Assembly (NCBI RefSeq): GCF_008642295.1
Contig: NZ_CP029190.1
Coordinates: 2,762,001 to 2,826,000, forward strand
Direction of reading: 5' to 3'
DNA length: 64,000 nt
DNA from: Streptomyces venezuelae
GTDB lineage: Bacteria > Actinomycetota > Actinomycetes > Streptomycetales > Streptomycetaceae
Shown here in pieces: positions 36,423 through 47,076 of this stretch; the stretch's first letter is position 1, and the number at the start of each line of letters is the position of its first letter. The notes under the pieces are model-generated. The model searched no databases. It saw only the letters and a list, made by a program, of their open reading frames with translations, and was not told the origin of the DNA. The position numbers and the translations under genes were made by a program.

Positions 36423-37150
36423 GTGGCGGTGACCACCACCGTCTTGGCGACCTTGTCGTGCAGGCCCTGCTTGTAGGGCTTGTCGACGAGCATCGAGATG
36501 ATGAGCGCGATCGGCCACAGGCAGAAGCAGCACAGCAGGGTCGGGATCCAGAGCACGGCGGCCCGGCTCAGCGAGGCGCTCGACGAGGGCACGCTGCCGT
36601 CGTTGAGCATCGCCACCCGCAGCCCCATCAGCTTCTTGCCGATGGGCTGGCCGTTCTTCTTGGTGAAGAACCAGTCGTAGCCGACGTACGCGATGATCCC
36701 GATCAGGGTCCAGATCAGTCCGCTGCCGTTGTAGGAGCGGGTGATGATCTGGGTGACGTCGTCGCCCTCGTTCGTCTCGACCGTGTACCGGTCGGTGTTG
36801 AAGGGCAGTTGGATCAGGAAGAGCGGGACCGTGACGATGAGCGCGTCGACGATCCGGGCGGCGAGCCGCTTGCCGAAGTCGGCGAGCGGCGGCATCCCGG
36901 CGAGCGGATCGGGCATGCCGTAGCCGCCGGTTCCGCCTCCCCCGTAGGGGTCACCGCCCCCGTACGGCGGCGGTGGCGGCGGATACCCTCCGCCACCCGG
37001 GGGCGGCGGCGGACCGCCGGGCGGGGTACCACCGGGCGGCGGCGGACCGCCGTACGGAGAACCGCCCGACGGAGGCGTCGGTTCCTGGGGCTTCTTGAGG
37101 AACGGGTCGTCCTCGGGACGCTCGCCCGGCGGCGGCTGATCGGTACTCAT
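36419..37150 (-). CDS. RDD-family membrane protein with Pro/Gly-rich N-terminus
   Basis: 243 residues from ATG 37150. About 90 residues of PPPGG/YGG repeats, then the RDD domain: FGKRLAARIVDALIVTVPLFLI, WTLIGIIAYVGYDWFFTKKNGQPIGKKLMGLRV, and a third span LWIPTLLCCFCLWPIALIISML with the DKPYKQGLHDKVAKT ending. RDD proteins are of mixed or unknown function, some being ion transporters. Same strand as, and 79 bp downstream of, the other RDD gene. Confidence 0.85.
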   Translation of the reverse strand: MSTDQPPPGERPEDDPFLKKPQEPTPPSGGSPYGGPPPPGGTPPGGPPPPPGGGGYPPPPPPYGGGDPYGGGGTGGYGMPDPLAGMPPLADFGKRLAARIVDALIVTVPLFLIQLPFNTDRYTVETNEGDDVTQIITRSYNGSGLIWTLIGIIAYVGYDWFFTKKNGQPIGKKLMGLRVAMLNDGSVPSSSASLSRAAVLWIPTLLCCFCLWPIALIISMLVDKPYKQGLHDKVAKTVVVTAT

Positions 37151-37229
37151 GGCCCGAGTCGAACCCGCCCCGCCCGCCCCCGCAACGGGACCGCGTCCGT
37201 TAGGGGGTGTCCGGCGGCTTGGGCACCCG

Positions 37230-38552
37230 CTAGCGACGGACGACGGTGGCGGCGGCCCGGTCGTGCCAGGCCCGGCGGCGGGGGCGGTCGAACAGGCACC
37301 ACAGGGAGCCGGGGACGCCGAGGATCCCGTACACCAGCCAGCGGCGCAACGCCGCGCCGAACGACGGCGGCCGGCCGGTGGCCACCACCGCCACCCGGAT
37401 GCCGAGCAGCTTCTTGCCCGGGGTGCGGCCCCACCGGGCGGTGGGCAGCACCTCGTAGAACACCCCGAAGACGAGCACCGCGCCGAGCACCACGGCCAGG
37501 TGCCCGGCGGTGGTGCCGTCCAGCAGCCACACCGTGACCGGCTCGCCGCCGCCGGCCCGCGCGGCCTCGTCCACCTTGACCCGGAGGTGTTCGGTCACCT
37601 CCGGTACGGACGGCCAGGCGACGGCCGTGCCGACCGCGGCGGGCGCCAGCGAGTCCAGCAGCCGGGCCGCCAGCCGCCGCCCGAGCCCGGCGGGCCGCTC
37701 GGCCCGGTCCGCCATCCGCTCGAACACGGCCCGGTCGGTGACGGGCGGCCGGGCCGTGCTCTCGGCGGCGGCCGGTGCGACGGGCTGCGACGGCTGCTGC
37801 TGCACCCGGGTGGGAGCCGGGGCCGGGGTCGGAGCCGGTGTCTGCGCCCGGGCGGGGAGCTGCTCGGCCGGGACGGCCGGCGCGGGAACCCGGTCCGGCC
37901 GCGCGGCGGGGGTGGGAGCAGGCGCGGGAGCGGGAGCGGGTGTTGCTGCGGGTGCGGGTGCGGGTACGGGCGTACGGGCCACCGGTCGGGCACTGCCCGC
38001 CGGCGCCGGCCAGCGGCCGTCGCTGTCGTCCGGCCGGGCGGGCGCGGGGGCGGGCGCCGGGGCGGGAGCCCGGGCGGGCGCGGGAGCCACCACCGGGGCG
38101 GGGGCCGGAACCGGGGCAGCCGCCGGAGTCGGGGCCGGCGCCGGGGCGGGGGCCGGCGCCGGGGCGGGGGCCGGAGCCGGGGCCGGAGCCGGGGCGGGGG
38201 CCGGAGCCGGGGCCGGAGCCGGGGCGGGGGCCGGAGCCGGGGCCGGAGCCGGGGCGCCCCAGGAGACGCGGTGGTCGCGGGGCCCGCCGAAGCCCGACTG
38301 CTGGGCGGGATCGGCCTGCCAGGCCGGCCGGTGCTCCCGGGCCTGGGCCACGGGGGCCACCGGGGTCATCGGGGACATCGCGCCGGTCTCGTCGAGGAAG
38401 ACGGGCCCCGTCTCGTCCGCCGGGGTGGCGCGGCGGCTGGTGCCCGGCACCCATGCGGAACCGTTCCAGTAGCGGACGAACCCGGGGATGGACGGATCGG
38501 GGTAGTAGCCCTCGCGGGCCGCGTGCTCGCCGTCACCTGGGGAGGCCGTCAA
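37230..38552 (-). CDS. DUF2510-RDD protein with long Ala-Pro linker
   Basis: About 440 residues. The N-terminus EGYYPDPSIPGFVRYWNGSAW is a DUF2510 module; then a long Ala-Pro/Pro-rich linker, and an RDD domain (LGRRLAARLLDSLAPAAVGTAVA ... RWGRTPGKKLLGIRVAV). The start is unsure: TTG 38552 has GGAG nine bases upstream; longer in-frame starts lack ribosome sites. The linker is encoded by exact 30-bp tandem units (38161-38250). It sits with the shorter RDD gene, probably as an operon. DUF2510-RDD fusions are common in actinobacteria. Confidence 0.8.
   Translation of the reverse strand: MTASPGDGEHAAREGYYPDPSIPGFVRYWNGSAWVPGTSRRATPADETGPVFLDETGAMSPMTPVAPVAQAREHRPAWQADPAQQSGFGGPRDHRVSWGAPAPAPAPAPAPAPAPAPAPAPAPAPAPAPAPAPAPAPAPAPTPAAAPVPAPAPVVAPAPARAPAPAPAPAPARPDDSDGRWPAPAGSARPVARTPVPAPAPAATPAPAPAPAPTPAARPDRVPAPAVPAEQLPARAQTPAPTPAPAPTRVQQQPSQPVAPAAAESTARPPVTDRAVFERMADRAERPAGLGRRLAARLLDSLAPAAVGTAVAWPSVPEVTEHLRVKVDEAARAGGGEPVTVWLLDGTTAGHLAVVLGAVLVFGVFYEVLPTARWGRTPGKKLLGIRVAVVATGRPPSFGAALRRWLVYGILGVPGSLWCLFDRPRRRAWHDRAAATVVRR
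38161..38250. repeat. Three exact 30-bp tandem repeats inside the RDD gene
   Basis: Unit GGGGCGGGGGCCGGAGCC plus GGGGCCGGAGCC, three identical copies in frame, encoding (Ala-Pro)n on the minus strand. Copy number may vary between strains. Confidence 0.9.
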
Positions 38553-38848
38553 TGTCCCCAACTCCGATCGTGGCTTGAGGCTTGGCTTGTGCAAGGGACT
38601 TGCGCAAGGGAGGACCATAGCCAAGAACCCCGGCCCGACAGGTCCGGTAACGGGAGAATCCAAGCCTTCGGGCGAACCGCGGACCGTTCCCGACCCCTCC
38701 CGGCCCCTCCGGCCGTTTTCGGTCAGTCGAAGGATTCCGGCCAATCCTCGATTCCTCCCGGAAGTCGCGTCATGACCGCCCCTCGCCGCGCTCTCTCCTC
38801 ATGCGGGGCCGGGACCCGGCCCCGCGCACCGCAGAGAGAGGCACCGTC

Positions 38849-39328
38849 ATGCACCACCCGGTCATCGAGCGCGAACTGGAACTGAAGCTGGTCCTGTCGC
38901 CCGAACGCAGCATCGCCGTCCCCGCCCGCCTGACGTACCTCACGGCCGACCCGTACGCCGTGCACATCACCTTCCACGCGGGCTCCAGCGCCCCCGTGAA
39001 CTGGACCTTCGCCCGCGAGCTGCTGGTCGAGGGGGTGTTCCGGCCCTGCGGTCACGGGGACGTACGGATCTGGCCCACCAAGATCGACGGCAGGGCGGTG
39101 CTGTGCATGGCCCTCAGTTCCCCCGACGGCGACGCCCTGCTGGAGGCCCCGGCAGCCGCGGTCTCCGCCTGGCTGGAGCGCACCCTGCGGGTGGTCCCGC
39201 CGGGCTCCGAGGCCGAGCGGCTCGGTCTGGACGAGGCCCTCGCCGAGCTGCTGGCGCCCACCCCGGCGGACGACCTGTGGCTGCGTGATCCGTGGCCCTC
39301 GGACGAGTCCGGGGACGCCGATCTCTGA
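38849..39328 (+). CDS. ssgG: SsgA-like protein, SsgG type
   Basis: 159 residues from ATG 38849. The SALP core is clear: ELELKLVLSPERSIAVPARLTYLTADPYAVHITFHAG, NWTFARELLVEGVFRPCGHGDVRIWP. SALPs control septum site choice, cell-wall remodelling and spore morphology in sporulating actinomycetes. The gene_symbol rests on position: from memory the S. coelicolor equivalent between an RDD gene and a GlcD-like oxidase is ssgG. Single-gene unit. Confidence 0.85.
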   Translation: MHHPVIERELELKLVLSPERSIAVPARLTYLTADPYAVHITFHAGSSAPVNWTFARELLVEGVFRPCGHGDVRIWPTKIDGRAVLCMALSSPDGDALLEAPAAAVSAWLERTLRVVPPGSEAERLGLDEALAELLAPTPADDLWLRDPWPSDESGDADL

Positions 39329-39377
39329 TGCACGGCCGGCCGGAGGCGCGGGGCCGTCGTCAGACGCAGCGCCGTCC

Positions 39378-40757
39378 TCAGAACAGTTTGCCGGGGTTGA
39401 GCAGGCCCAGCGGGTCGAAGGCCTGCTTGACCGCCCGCTGCATCTCCAGCCCCACCGGCCCCAGCTCGCGCGCCAGCCACTCCTTCTTGAGCACCCCCAC
39501 CCCGTGCTCCCCGGTGATCGTGCCACCCAGCTCCAGCCCGAGCGCCATGATCTCGTCGAAGGATTCGCGGGCCCGGCGTGTTTCGTCCTCGTCCGCGGGG
39601 TCGAAGCACACCACCGGGTGGGTGTTCCCGTCCCCCGCGTGCGCGCACACCCCGACCGTCAGCGCGTACTTCGCGGCGATCGCCGCCGTCCCGTCCAGCA
39701 TCTCCGCCAGCCGCGACCGCGGCACGCACACGTCGTCGATCATGGTGGCCGGCCGGAGCGCCTCCAGAGCGGTCAGCGACATCCGCCGGGCCTGGAGGAG
39801 GAGTTCGGACTCCGCTTCGTCCTCGGCGGGCACCACCGCGGTGGCCCCGGCGGCCGTGCACAGCTCCCCCACCGCCGCCAGAGCGGCCGGGGCGTCCGGG
39901 GTGTCGAAGGCGGCCAGCAGCAGGGCCTCGGTGGTCTCCGGCAGCCCCATCCGCCCCAGCGCGTTGACCGCCCCTACGGTCGTACGGTCCATCAGCTCCA
40001 GCAGCGAGGGCGTCAGTCCGGCCGCCATGACGGCGCAGACCGCGTCGCAGGCAGCCGCCGCCGTCGGGAACTCGGCGGCCAGTGCCAGCTGCCGGGGCGG
40101 CGCGGGCCGCAGCGCGAGAACGGCCCGGACCACCACGCCGAGGCTGCCCTCGGAGCCGACGAACAGCCGGGTCAGGTCGTACCCGGCCACCCCCTTGGCA
40201 GTACGGCGGCCGGTGCGCAGCAGCCGGCCGTCGGCGAGGACCACGTCGAGCCCGAGCACGTACTCGGCGGTGACCCCGTACTTGACGCAGCACAGCCCGC
40301 CGGAGGCGGTGCCGATGTTGCCGCCGATGGTGCACTGCTCCCAGCTGGACGGGTCGGGCGGGTAGTACAGGCCCTGCTCCGCCACGGCCCGCGAGAGCAC
40401 CGCGTTGACCACGCCGGGCTCGACCACGGCGATCCGGTCGACGGGATTGATCTCGAGGATCCGGTCCATCTTCAGCAGCGAGAGCAGGATGCAGCCGTCG
40501 GAGGCGTTGGCGGCGCCGGACAGCCCGGTGCGGGCGCCCTGCGGGACGACGGGGACCCGGAACTCGGTGGCGGTGCGCATGACGTACTGGACCTGCTCGA
40601 CGGTCCGCGGCAGTACCACGGCGGCGGGGCGGCCGGCGGCGCAGAAGCTGGCCATGTCGGTGGCGTAGGAGGCGGTCACATCGGGGTCGGTGAGCAGGGC
40701 CTCCGGCGGGAGCCCTGCGGCGAGCCGGGTGTGCAGCCGGGCCTGGAGGTCGTCCAT
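39378..40757 (-). CDS. FAD-linked oxidase, GlcD/D-lactate dehydrogenase type
   Basis: 459 residues from ATG 40757. FAD_binding_4 domain: AAVVLPRTVEQVQYVMRTATEFRVPVVPQGARTGLSGAANA, PPDPSSWEQCTIGGNIGTASGGLCCVKYG; C-terminal FAD-oxidase domain with VGVCAHAGDGNTHPVVCFDP, GGTITGEHGVGVLKKEWL and FDPLGLLNPGKLF. It likely oxidises a 2-hydroxy acid such as glycolate or D-lactate. No Fe-S partner adjacent. Divergent from the TPR gene. Confidence 0.9.
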   Translation of the reverse strand: MDDLQARLHTRLAAGLPPEALLTDPDVTASYATDMASFCAAGRPAAVVLPRTVEQVQYVMRTATEFRVPVVPQGARTGLSGAANASDGCILLSLLKMDRILEINPVDRIAVVEPGVVNAVLSRAVAEQGLYYPPDPSSWEQCTIGGNIGTASGGLCCVKYGVTAEYVLGLDVVLADGRLLRTGRRTAKGVAGYDLTRLFVGSEGSLGVVVRAVLALRPAPPRQLALAAEFPTAAAACDAVCAVMAAGLTPSLLELMDRTTVGAVNALGRMGLPETTEALLLAAFDTPDAPAALAAVGELCTAAGATAVVPAEDEAESELLLQARRMSLTALEALRPATMIDDVCVPRSRLAEMLDGTAAIAAKYALTVGVCAHAGDGNTHPVVCFDPADEDETRRARESFDEIMALGLELGGTITGEHGVGVLKKEWLARELGPVGLEMQRAVKQAFDPLGLLNPGKLF

Positions 40758-40853
40758 GGGGCCAGGGTGTCACCGGGGGCCATCGGTGTGAACACGGCGG
40801 CGCTCTTCTTCGGACACCGCGGCGCGCTCTTCATATTGACGCACAGTAAGCGG

Positions 40854-42398
40854 GTGGAATCTCAGCGACCTCAGCAACCTCAGAAGCCTCAACAGCCTCG
40901 GGAACGCAGAGCGCGACCGGCCGGCCGCCGGGCGGAATTCCAGCCGTCGGCCCAGCCCGTGACCTTCACCGGCCGCAAGACGGTCGTGGCCACGGCCATC
41001 GCCGTGGTCCTGATCGCCGGCGCGCTGGTGATCCGCCCGGCCCGGGTGGACGACGATCCGCGCCCGCCCGGCCCGTCCGAACGGGCGGCGTCGGCGGTCG
41101 GCATGGGCTCGCCGGCGGCCTCGGTGGACCTTGCGGCGCTGATCAAGGACCGCGAGGCGTGGCTGCGCGAGCACACCGGGGATCACGGTTCGTGGGCGGT
41201 GCTGGGCTCGGCCTATCTGGAGCAGGCGCGGCGCGGATCGGACCCGGCCTGGTATCCGAAGGCCGAGAAGGCGCTGAAGCGGTCGCTGGAGCTGCGGTCG
41301 GCCGGGCAGGGCAACTTCGACGCGATGACGGGCATGGGTGCGCTCGCCAATGCCCGGGGGGACTTCGTGACCGGGAAGAAGTGGGGCGAGCTGGTGCGGG
41401 CGCAGTCGCCGCGGCGCTGGACGGCGTATCCGGTGCTGGTGGACGCGTACTCGGGGGCCGGGGACTACAAGGCGGCCGAGGCGGCCATGGAGCGGCTGGT
41501 GGAACTGCGGCCGGGCCTGGCCGCGTATGCGCGGGCCGCGCAGGTCTACCGGGACCGGGGCTGGCGGGAGGACGCGACGGCCTCGATGGAGAAGGCAGCG
41601 GGCGCGGCGCGGACCCCGGCGGAGAAGGCGTACTGCCTGTCCCGGCTGGGCGAGCTGGCCTGGGAGCGGGGCGAGGCGACGGAGTCGCTGCGGCTGTACG
41701 AGGCGGCCCTGCGCACGGATCCGGCCCAGCCGCAGGCCCTGGGCGGCCGGGCCCGGGCGCTGGCCTCGCTGGGGCGGGGCGGGGAGGCGGTCCGCGACTA
41801 CCGGATGGCACTGGGCCGGTCTGCGGTGCCGCGGCTGGCGCTGGAGCTCGGGGAGCTGCTGGAGTCCCTGGACCGGGAGGACGAGGCCAGGGCGGCGGAC
41901 GGGCCGTACACCCTGCTGGCGGGGCTGGCGGCGAAGGGCGGTACGCAGGAGGCGGTGGTGCTGGGCCTGTACGAGGCGGACCACGGGGACCGGACCTCGG
42001 CGGTGCGGCGGCTGACGGCGGAGTGGGACCGGCACAAGAGCGTGCAGGTGGCGGACGCGCTGGGGTGGGCGCTGCACCGGTCCGGGGACTCCGAGTCGGG
42101 TCTGGAGTACGCGAAGAAGGCGACGGACCTGGGGCTGCGGAGCGCGGACTTCGCGTACCACCGGGCCATGATGGAACGCGCGCTGGGCGACACGGCGTCG
42201 GCGCGGCGGCACCTGCAGGAGGCGCTGCGGACGAACCCGGGGTTCTCGCCGGTGCGGGCGGCGGCGGCGAAGGAGGCGCTGGCGGCGGTGGGGGAGCCGG
42301 GGGCGGGCGGGCCGGTGAATGTGCGGCCGAGGGGGAAGTGGGTGGCGCCGGACATGAGCCAGTACATCGTCCCGGCCAAACCGAAACCAACCCGCTGA
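40854..42398 (+). CDS. Membrane-anchored TPR protein
   Basis: 514 residues from GTG 40854; an alternative GTG at 40788 would add 22 residues. Basic Gln/Pro-rich N-terminus, one membrane helix (TVVATAIAVVLIAGALVI), then a series of TPR-like helical pairs (SWAVLGSAYLEQARRGSDP, RWTAYPVLVDAYSGAGDYKAAEAAMERL, GELAWERGEATESLRLYEAAL, DFAYHRAMMERALGDTASARRHL). The C-terminus has a short basic RPRGKWVAPDMSQYI. Probably a scaffold on the outer side of the membrane; the partner is unknown. Confidence 0.8.
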   Translation: MESQRPQQPQKPQQPRERRARPAGRRAEFQPSAQPVTFTGRKTVVATAIAVVLIAGALVIRPARVDDDPRPPGPSERAASAVGMGSPAASVDLAALIKDREAWLREHTGDHGSWAVLGSAYLEQARRGSDPAWYPKAEKALKRSLELRSAGQGNFDAMTGMGALANARGDFVTGKKWGELVRAQSPRRWTAYPVLVDAYSGAGDYKAAEAAMERLVELRPGLAAYARAAQVYRDRGWREDATASMEKAAGAARTPAEKAYCLSRLGELAWERGEATESLRLYEAALRTDPAQPQALGGRARALASLGRGGEAVRDYRMALGRSAVPRLALELGELLESLDREDEARAADGPYTLLAGLAAKGGTQEAVVLGLYEADHGDRTSAVRRLTAEWDRHKSVQVADALGWALHRSGDSESGLEYAKKATDLGLRSADFAYHRAMMERALGDTASARRHLQEALRTNPGFSPVRAAAAKEALAAVGEPGAGGPVNVRPRGKWVAPDMSQYIVPAKPKPTR

Positions 42399-43185
42399 CC
42401 GCACGTTCGCCGGGCAGTGCGGGGGCCGCGCCGGCGCTGAGCCGCGGCACCGGGTCCGCCCGGCCGGTGCGAGGGCCTGCCCGTGCAGGGAGTCGCGGCG
42501 GACTCCGCCCTGCCTGGGCAGGGGGCCGCGCCGGCGGTGAGCTGCGGTACCGGGTCCGCCCGGCCGGTCCCCTGTGCCGGCCGGGCGTGCCCGACGGGCG
42601 GCTCCGTGCATGCCCCCGGCCGGGCCGGCCCGGACACACCCCTCCGGCATCCGGCGGCCCGGCGGGGCCGTTCCCTGCGGGGCATTGCCCCTCCCCACCC
42701 CTCCCCGCTCCCTGGGGCTCCGCCCCAGACCCCACGCGCGAGCGCCGGCGCGGGGCGCGGCTCCGGCCACGCAGCGGCCCTGGGGGCGCGGCCCGGCGGG
42801 GCTCCGCCCCAACCCAGGCGCGGGGCGCGGGCCGCGCAGCGGCCCTGAGGCGCGGCTCCGTGGGGCTCCGCGCCAGACCCCACACGTGGGCGCGGGCCCG
42901 GGGCGCGGCCCCGGCCGCGCAGCGGCCCTGGGGGCGCGGCTCCGTGGGGCTTCGCCCCAACCCAGGCGTGGGCACAGGCCGCGCAGCGGCCCGGGGCCGC
43001 GGTCCCGGGCGCGGAGCGCCCCGTGGGGCGCCGCTCCCTGGGGCTCCGCGCCAGACCCCACACGTGGGCGCGGGCACAGGCCACGCAGGGTCCGGGGCGG
43101 AGCCCCGGTTTCGGGGAGGGGTGGGGTGGGGGCAGACCAGGCCGCGCCCAGCCCCCGGAGGGGCAGGCGTTGGCCGGCCCCGGGT
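42399..43185. repeat. GC-rich repeat block with GGGGCTCCGCCCC-type hairpins
   Basis: No gene supported. Three copies of GGGGCTCCGC-CCAGACCCCAC start at 42714, 42862 and 43040, alternating with GGGGCT-CGCCCCAACCCAGG copies. A separate 48-bp pair at 42421 and 42521 differs at three positions. Such GC hairpin repeats are common between Streptomyces genes and may act as terminators or mRNA ends. Confidence 0.8.
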
Positions 43186-43190
43186 GACCC

Positions 43191-44937
<1,747 letters not shown>

Positions 44938-44939
44938 CG

Positions 44940-45737
44940 TCAGCAGGAGGGGACGTTTCCGCCCCGCTTCAGCTCCCGCAGGGAGGACACCGCGTCCGTC
45001 AGCGAGGTCACGGGGATCAGCTGCAGCCCCTCGGGCAGCTCGGACTGGGCGTCCGAGCACTCGGCCTTCGGTACGAGGAACACGGTGGCCCCGTCGCGGT
45101 GTGCGGCCTGCGTCTTCAGGGCCACCCCGCCGACCGGGCCGACCGCGCCCTTCGCGTCGATCGTGCCGGTGCCGGCCACGGTCCGGCCGCCGGTGAGGTC
45201 CCCGCCGCTGCCGTCCCCGTCGAGCTTGTCGACGATGCCGAGGGAGAACAGCAGCCCGGCGCTGGGCCCGCCGACGTCGGCGAGGTTGAGGTCGACCTTC
45301 ACGTGCTCCGGGTCCTTCTTCAGGTATCCGAGGGCGGCCTGGGTGGCGGTGGACTGCGACTTCTCCATTTGCTCCAGGTTGTGCGCCTCGATCTCCTTGT
45401 CGCTCTCGCCGGCCGGGTACACGACCTCCTTGGGCATGACCGCCCGGTCGGTGGCGAACCAGTCGCCGACCAGGTCCGGCAGGCGGACCTTCTGGGAGGG
45501 GCCGGTGGCCACGATCGTGGTCATCCGGAGCTGCCCGGTGGTGGGGCGGGTGGGCGCACCGGAGACGGTGATGACGCTCTTGCCGTCCTTGGTGCCGAGC
45601 ACGTCGGCCGTCAGCCCCGGCTGGGCCAGTACGAAGGGCAGCGGCGCGAGGGCCGCGACCAGCAGCAGTGCGAGTGCGGGCACGGCACAGACGGCGAGGG
45701 CGACGGGGCGCGGGAGACGTGAGAGGCGTGAGAGCAC
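44940..45737 (-). CDS. Membrane-anchored Lon-like serine protease
   Basis: 265 residues from GTG 45737. N-terminal membrane helix (VALAVCAVPALALLLVAALAPLPFV), a middle domain, then an S16 (Lon C-terminal) protease domain with the catalytic serine in DVGGPSAGLLFSLGIVD and lysine in GGVALKTQAAH. No AAA domain and no clear PDZ core. Related membrane Lon-like proteases are common in actinobacteria and their substrates are unknown. Two cysteines near the C-terminus (ECSD, VPSC) may pair. Confidence 0.85.
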   Translation of the reverse strand: MLSRLSRLPRPVALAVCAVPALALLLVAALAPLPFVLAQPGLTADVLGTKDGKSVITVSGAPTRPTTGQLRMTTIVATGPSQKVRLPDLVGDWFATDRAVMPKEVVYPAGESDKEIEAHNLEQMEKSQSTATQAALGYLKKDPEHVKVDLNLADVGGPSAGLLFSLGIVDKLDGDGSGGDLTGGRTVAGTGTIDAKGAVGPVGGVALKTQAAHRDGATVFLVPKAECSDAQSELPEGLQLIPVTSLTDAVSSLRELKRGGNVPSC

Positions 45738-45873
45738 CCGGCCAATCTAGCCCCCCGTCCGGCCCGGCCCGGCTCCGCCCGCGGGTGCGGCTCCCCGCGC
45801 GGGCGCAGCCGTGCCCCCGGCTCCGCCGGTGAAGGCGGGGCCGGGGGCACGGTTCGGGCGCGGCTCGGGCGCA

Positions 45874-45935
45874 GTTCGGGCCCCGCTCGCAGCGCGGCTC
45901 GGGCCCCGCTCGGGGCTCGGCTCGGGCCCCGCTCG
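45874..45935. repeat. Short GC-rich repeats upstream of the Lon-like gene
   Basis: GCTCGGGCCCCGCTCG is present at 45897 and 45920, with a one-base variant at 45874, in a 269-bp GC-rich spacer between the Lon-like and IclR genes. No gene supported here. Confidence 0.7.
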
Positions 45936-46006
45936 TGCGCGGCTCGGGCGCAGTGAGGACGCCGGTGAGAACGCCGGTGAGGGCGCGGCGAGGACGCGGT
46001 GAGGCG

Positions 46007-46648
46007 TCAGCGCAGCGCGTCGGCGACCTCGCGCGCGGCGTCGACCACCCGCGGCCCCACCCGCTCCGGCACGGCATCGGCCAGCATGACCACGCCGACA
46101 CTGCCTTCCAGGCCGGTGATACCGACCAGCGGTGCCGCGGCTCCGCTGGCGCCGGCTTCGAGTTCTCCGTGGGTGAGGGTGTAGCCGGGCTCGGTGAGTC
46201 CACCCTGCCTGGCGGCCAGGATGGCTCGGCCCGCGGCTCCGCGGTCCAGCGGATGCCGGAAGCCCGCCCGGTACGCGACGTGGTAGTCGGTCCAGGTGGG
46301 TTCCACGACGGCCACGGCCAGCGCTTCGGTACCGTCCACGAGTGTCAGGTGCGCGGTGGCACCTATGTCCTCGGCGAGGGAGCGGAGCGCGGGCAGGGCT
46401 GCCTCGCGTACGAGTGGGTGCACCTGTCGGCCCAGTCTGAGCACGCCGAGACCCACGCGGGCCCGGCCGCCGAGGTCGCGCCGGACCAGGGCGTGCTGTT
46501 CCAGCGTGGCGAGCAGGCGGTAGACGACGGTGCGGTTGACCCCGAGCCGGTTGGAGAGCTCGGTGACGGTCAGACCGTGATCGGTATCGGCGAGCAGCTT
46601 GAGAACTCGGAGCCCTCGGTCGAGAGTCTGCGAGGTTTCCGCGGTCAC
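46007..46648 (-). CDS. IclR-family regulator
   Basis: 213 residues from GTG 46648 with GGGAGAGG upstream. N-terminal wing: TLDRGLRVLKLLADTDHGLTVTELSNRLGVNRTVVYRLLATLEQ. C-terminal effector domain with AHLTLVDGTEALAVAVVEP, GRAILAAR and a Gly-rich GITGLEGSVGVVML. Target unknown; no catabolic operon is next to it. Confidence 0.9.
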   Translation of the reverse strand: MTAETSQTLDRGLRVLKLLADTDHGLTVTELSNRLGVNRTVVYRLLATLEQHALVRRDLGGRARVGLGVLRLGRQVHPLVREAALPALRSLAEDIGATAHLTLVDGTEALAVAVVEPTWTDYHVAYRAGFRHPLDRGAAGRAILAARQGGLTEPGYTLTHGELEAGASGAAAPLVGITGLEGSVGVVMLADAVPERVGPRVVDAAREVADALR

Positions 46649-46820
46649 GACACCTCTCCCTCTGTGGTGAGCGGCGGTGAACTCTCAAAGCCAAGGCTCC
46701 GCCGGTCCCATCGGCGACGCATGGAGAGGCCGCCGGATAAGGCCATGGCACCGGCTGCGCTCCCGTGGCGGCGCTGCCACGGGGCGTTTCGATGCGGGGA
46801 CAGTAGCGAGCGGGTCCCGC

Positions 46821-46904
46821 TCAGCGGAAGGCCTCGTCCAGAATCCGGGCGCCGAATCCCCCTATGTGGCCTTTGCGCAGCCGCTCGGTGTGCCTATTTG
46901 TCAT
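46821..46904 (-). CDS. Possible small peptide
   Basis: 27 residues from ATG 46904: MTNRHTERLRKGHIGGFG followed by ARILDEAFR. Basic, not hydrophobic, with mixed third-base use (AAT, ATA, AAA, ATT present). Ribosome site weak. It could be a genuine short protein or chance; not recognised. Confidence 0.25.
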   Translation of the reverse strand: MTNRHTERLRKGHIGGFGARILDEAFR

Positions 46905-46996
46905 GACCCCAGTCTCAGAACCTCCATACCGTCCCGGCAGTGTGAACGGGTTCGAAGAGCGCCGAAAGGCGGTCGCGGACCGGGGCCCGAAGCCGG

Positions 46997-47030
46997 ACGG
47001 GGCCCGTGCGAACCTCCGCACGGACCCCGT
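46997..47030 (-). terminator. Hairpin terminator after the SF2 helicase gene
   Basis: ACGGGGCCCGTGCG / CGCACGGACCCCGT, 14-bp stem with one mismatch and a 6-base loop, 46 bp past the stop. Confidence 0.7.
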
Positions 47031-47076
47031 CCCGCGTTCCGTAGAAACGGCTCAGCCCGACCTCGGGCTCAGCCCG

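Larger units (their letters stand above)
46649..47076. other. 428-bp region between iclR-type and helicase genes
   Basis: Mostly non-coding. It contains a possible 27-residue ORF on the minus strand (46821-46904) and the helicase terminator (46997-47030). A plus-strand frame here is not supported. Confidence 0.5.

Noticed and set aside
38553..38744. N-terminal extension of the DUF2510-RDD gene to 38744
   Set aside because: DUF2510 proteins begin shortly before the GYYPDP motif; the extension has no ribosome site and no similarity.
39285..40850. N-terminal extension of the TPR gene to 39285
   Set aside because: That part is antisense to the GlcD-like oxidase; the membrane helix and TPR part start after 40854.
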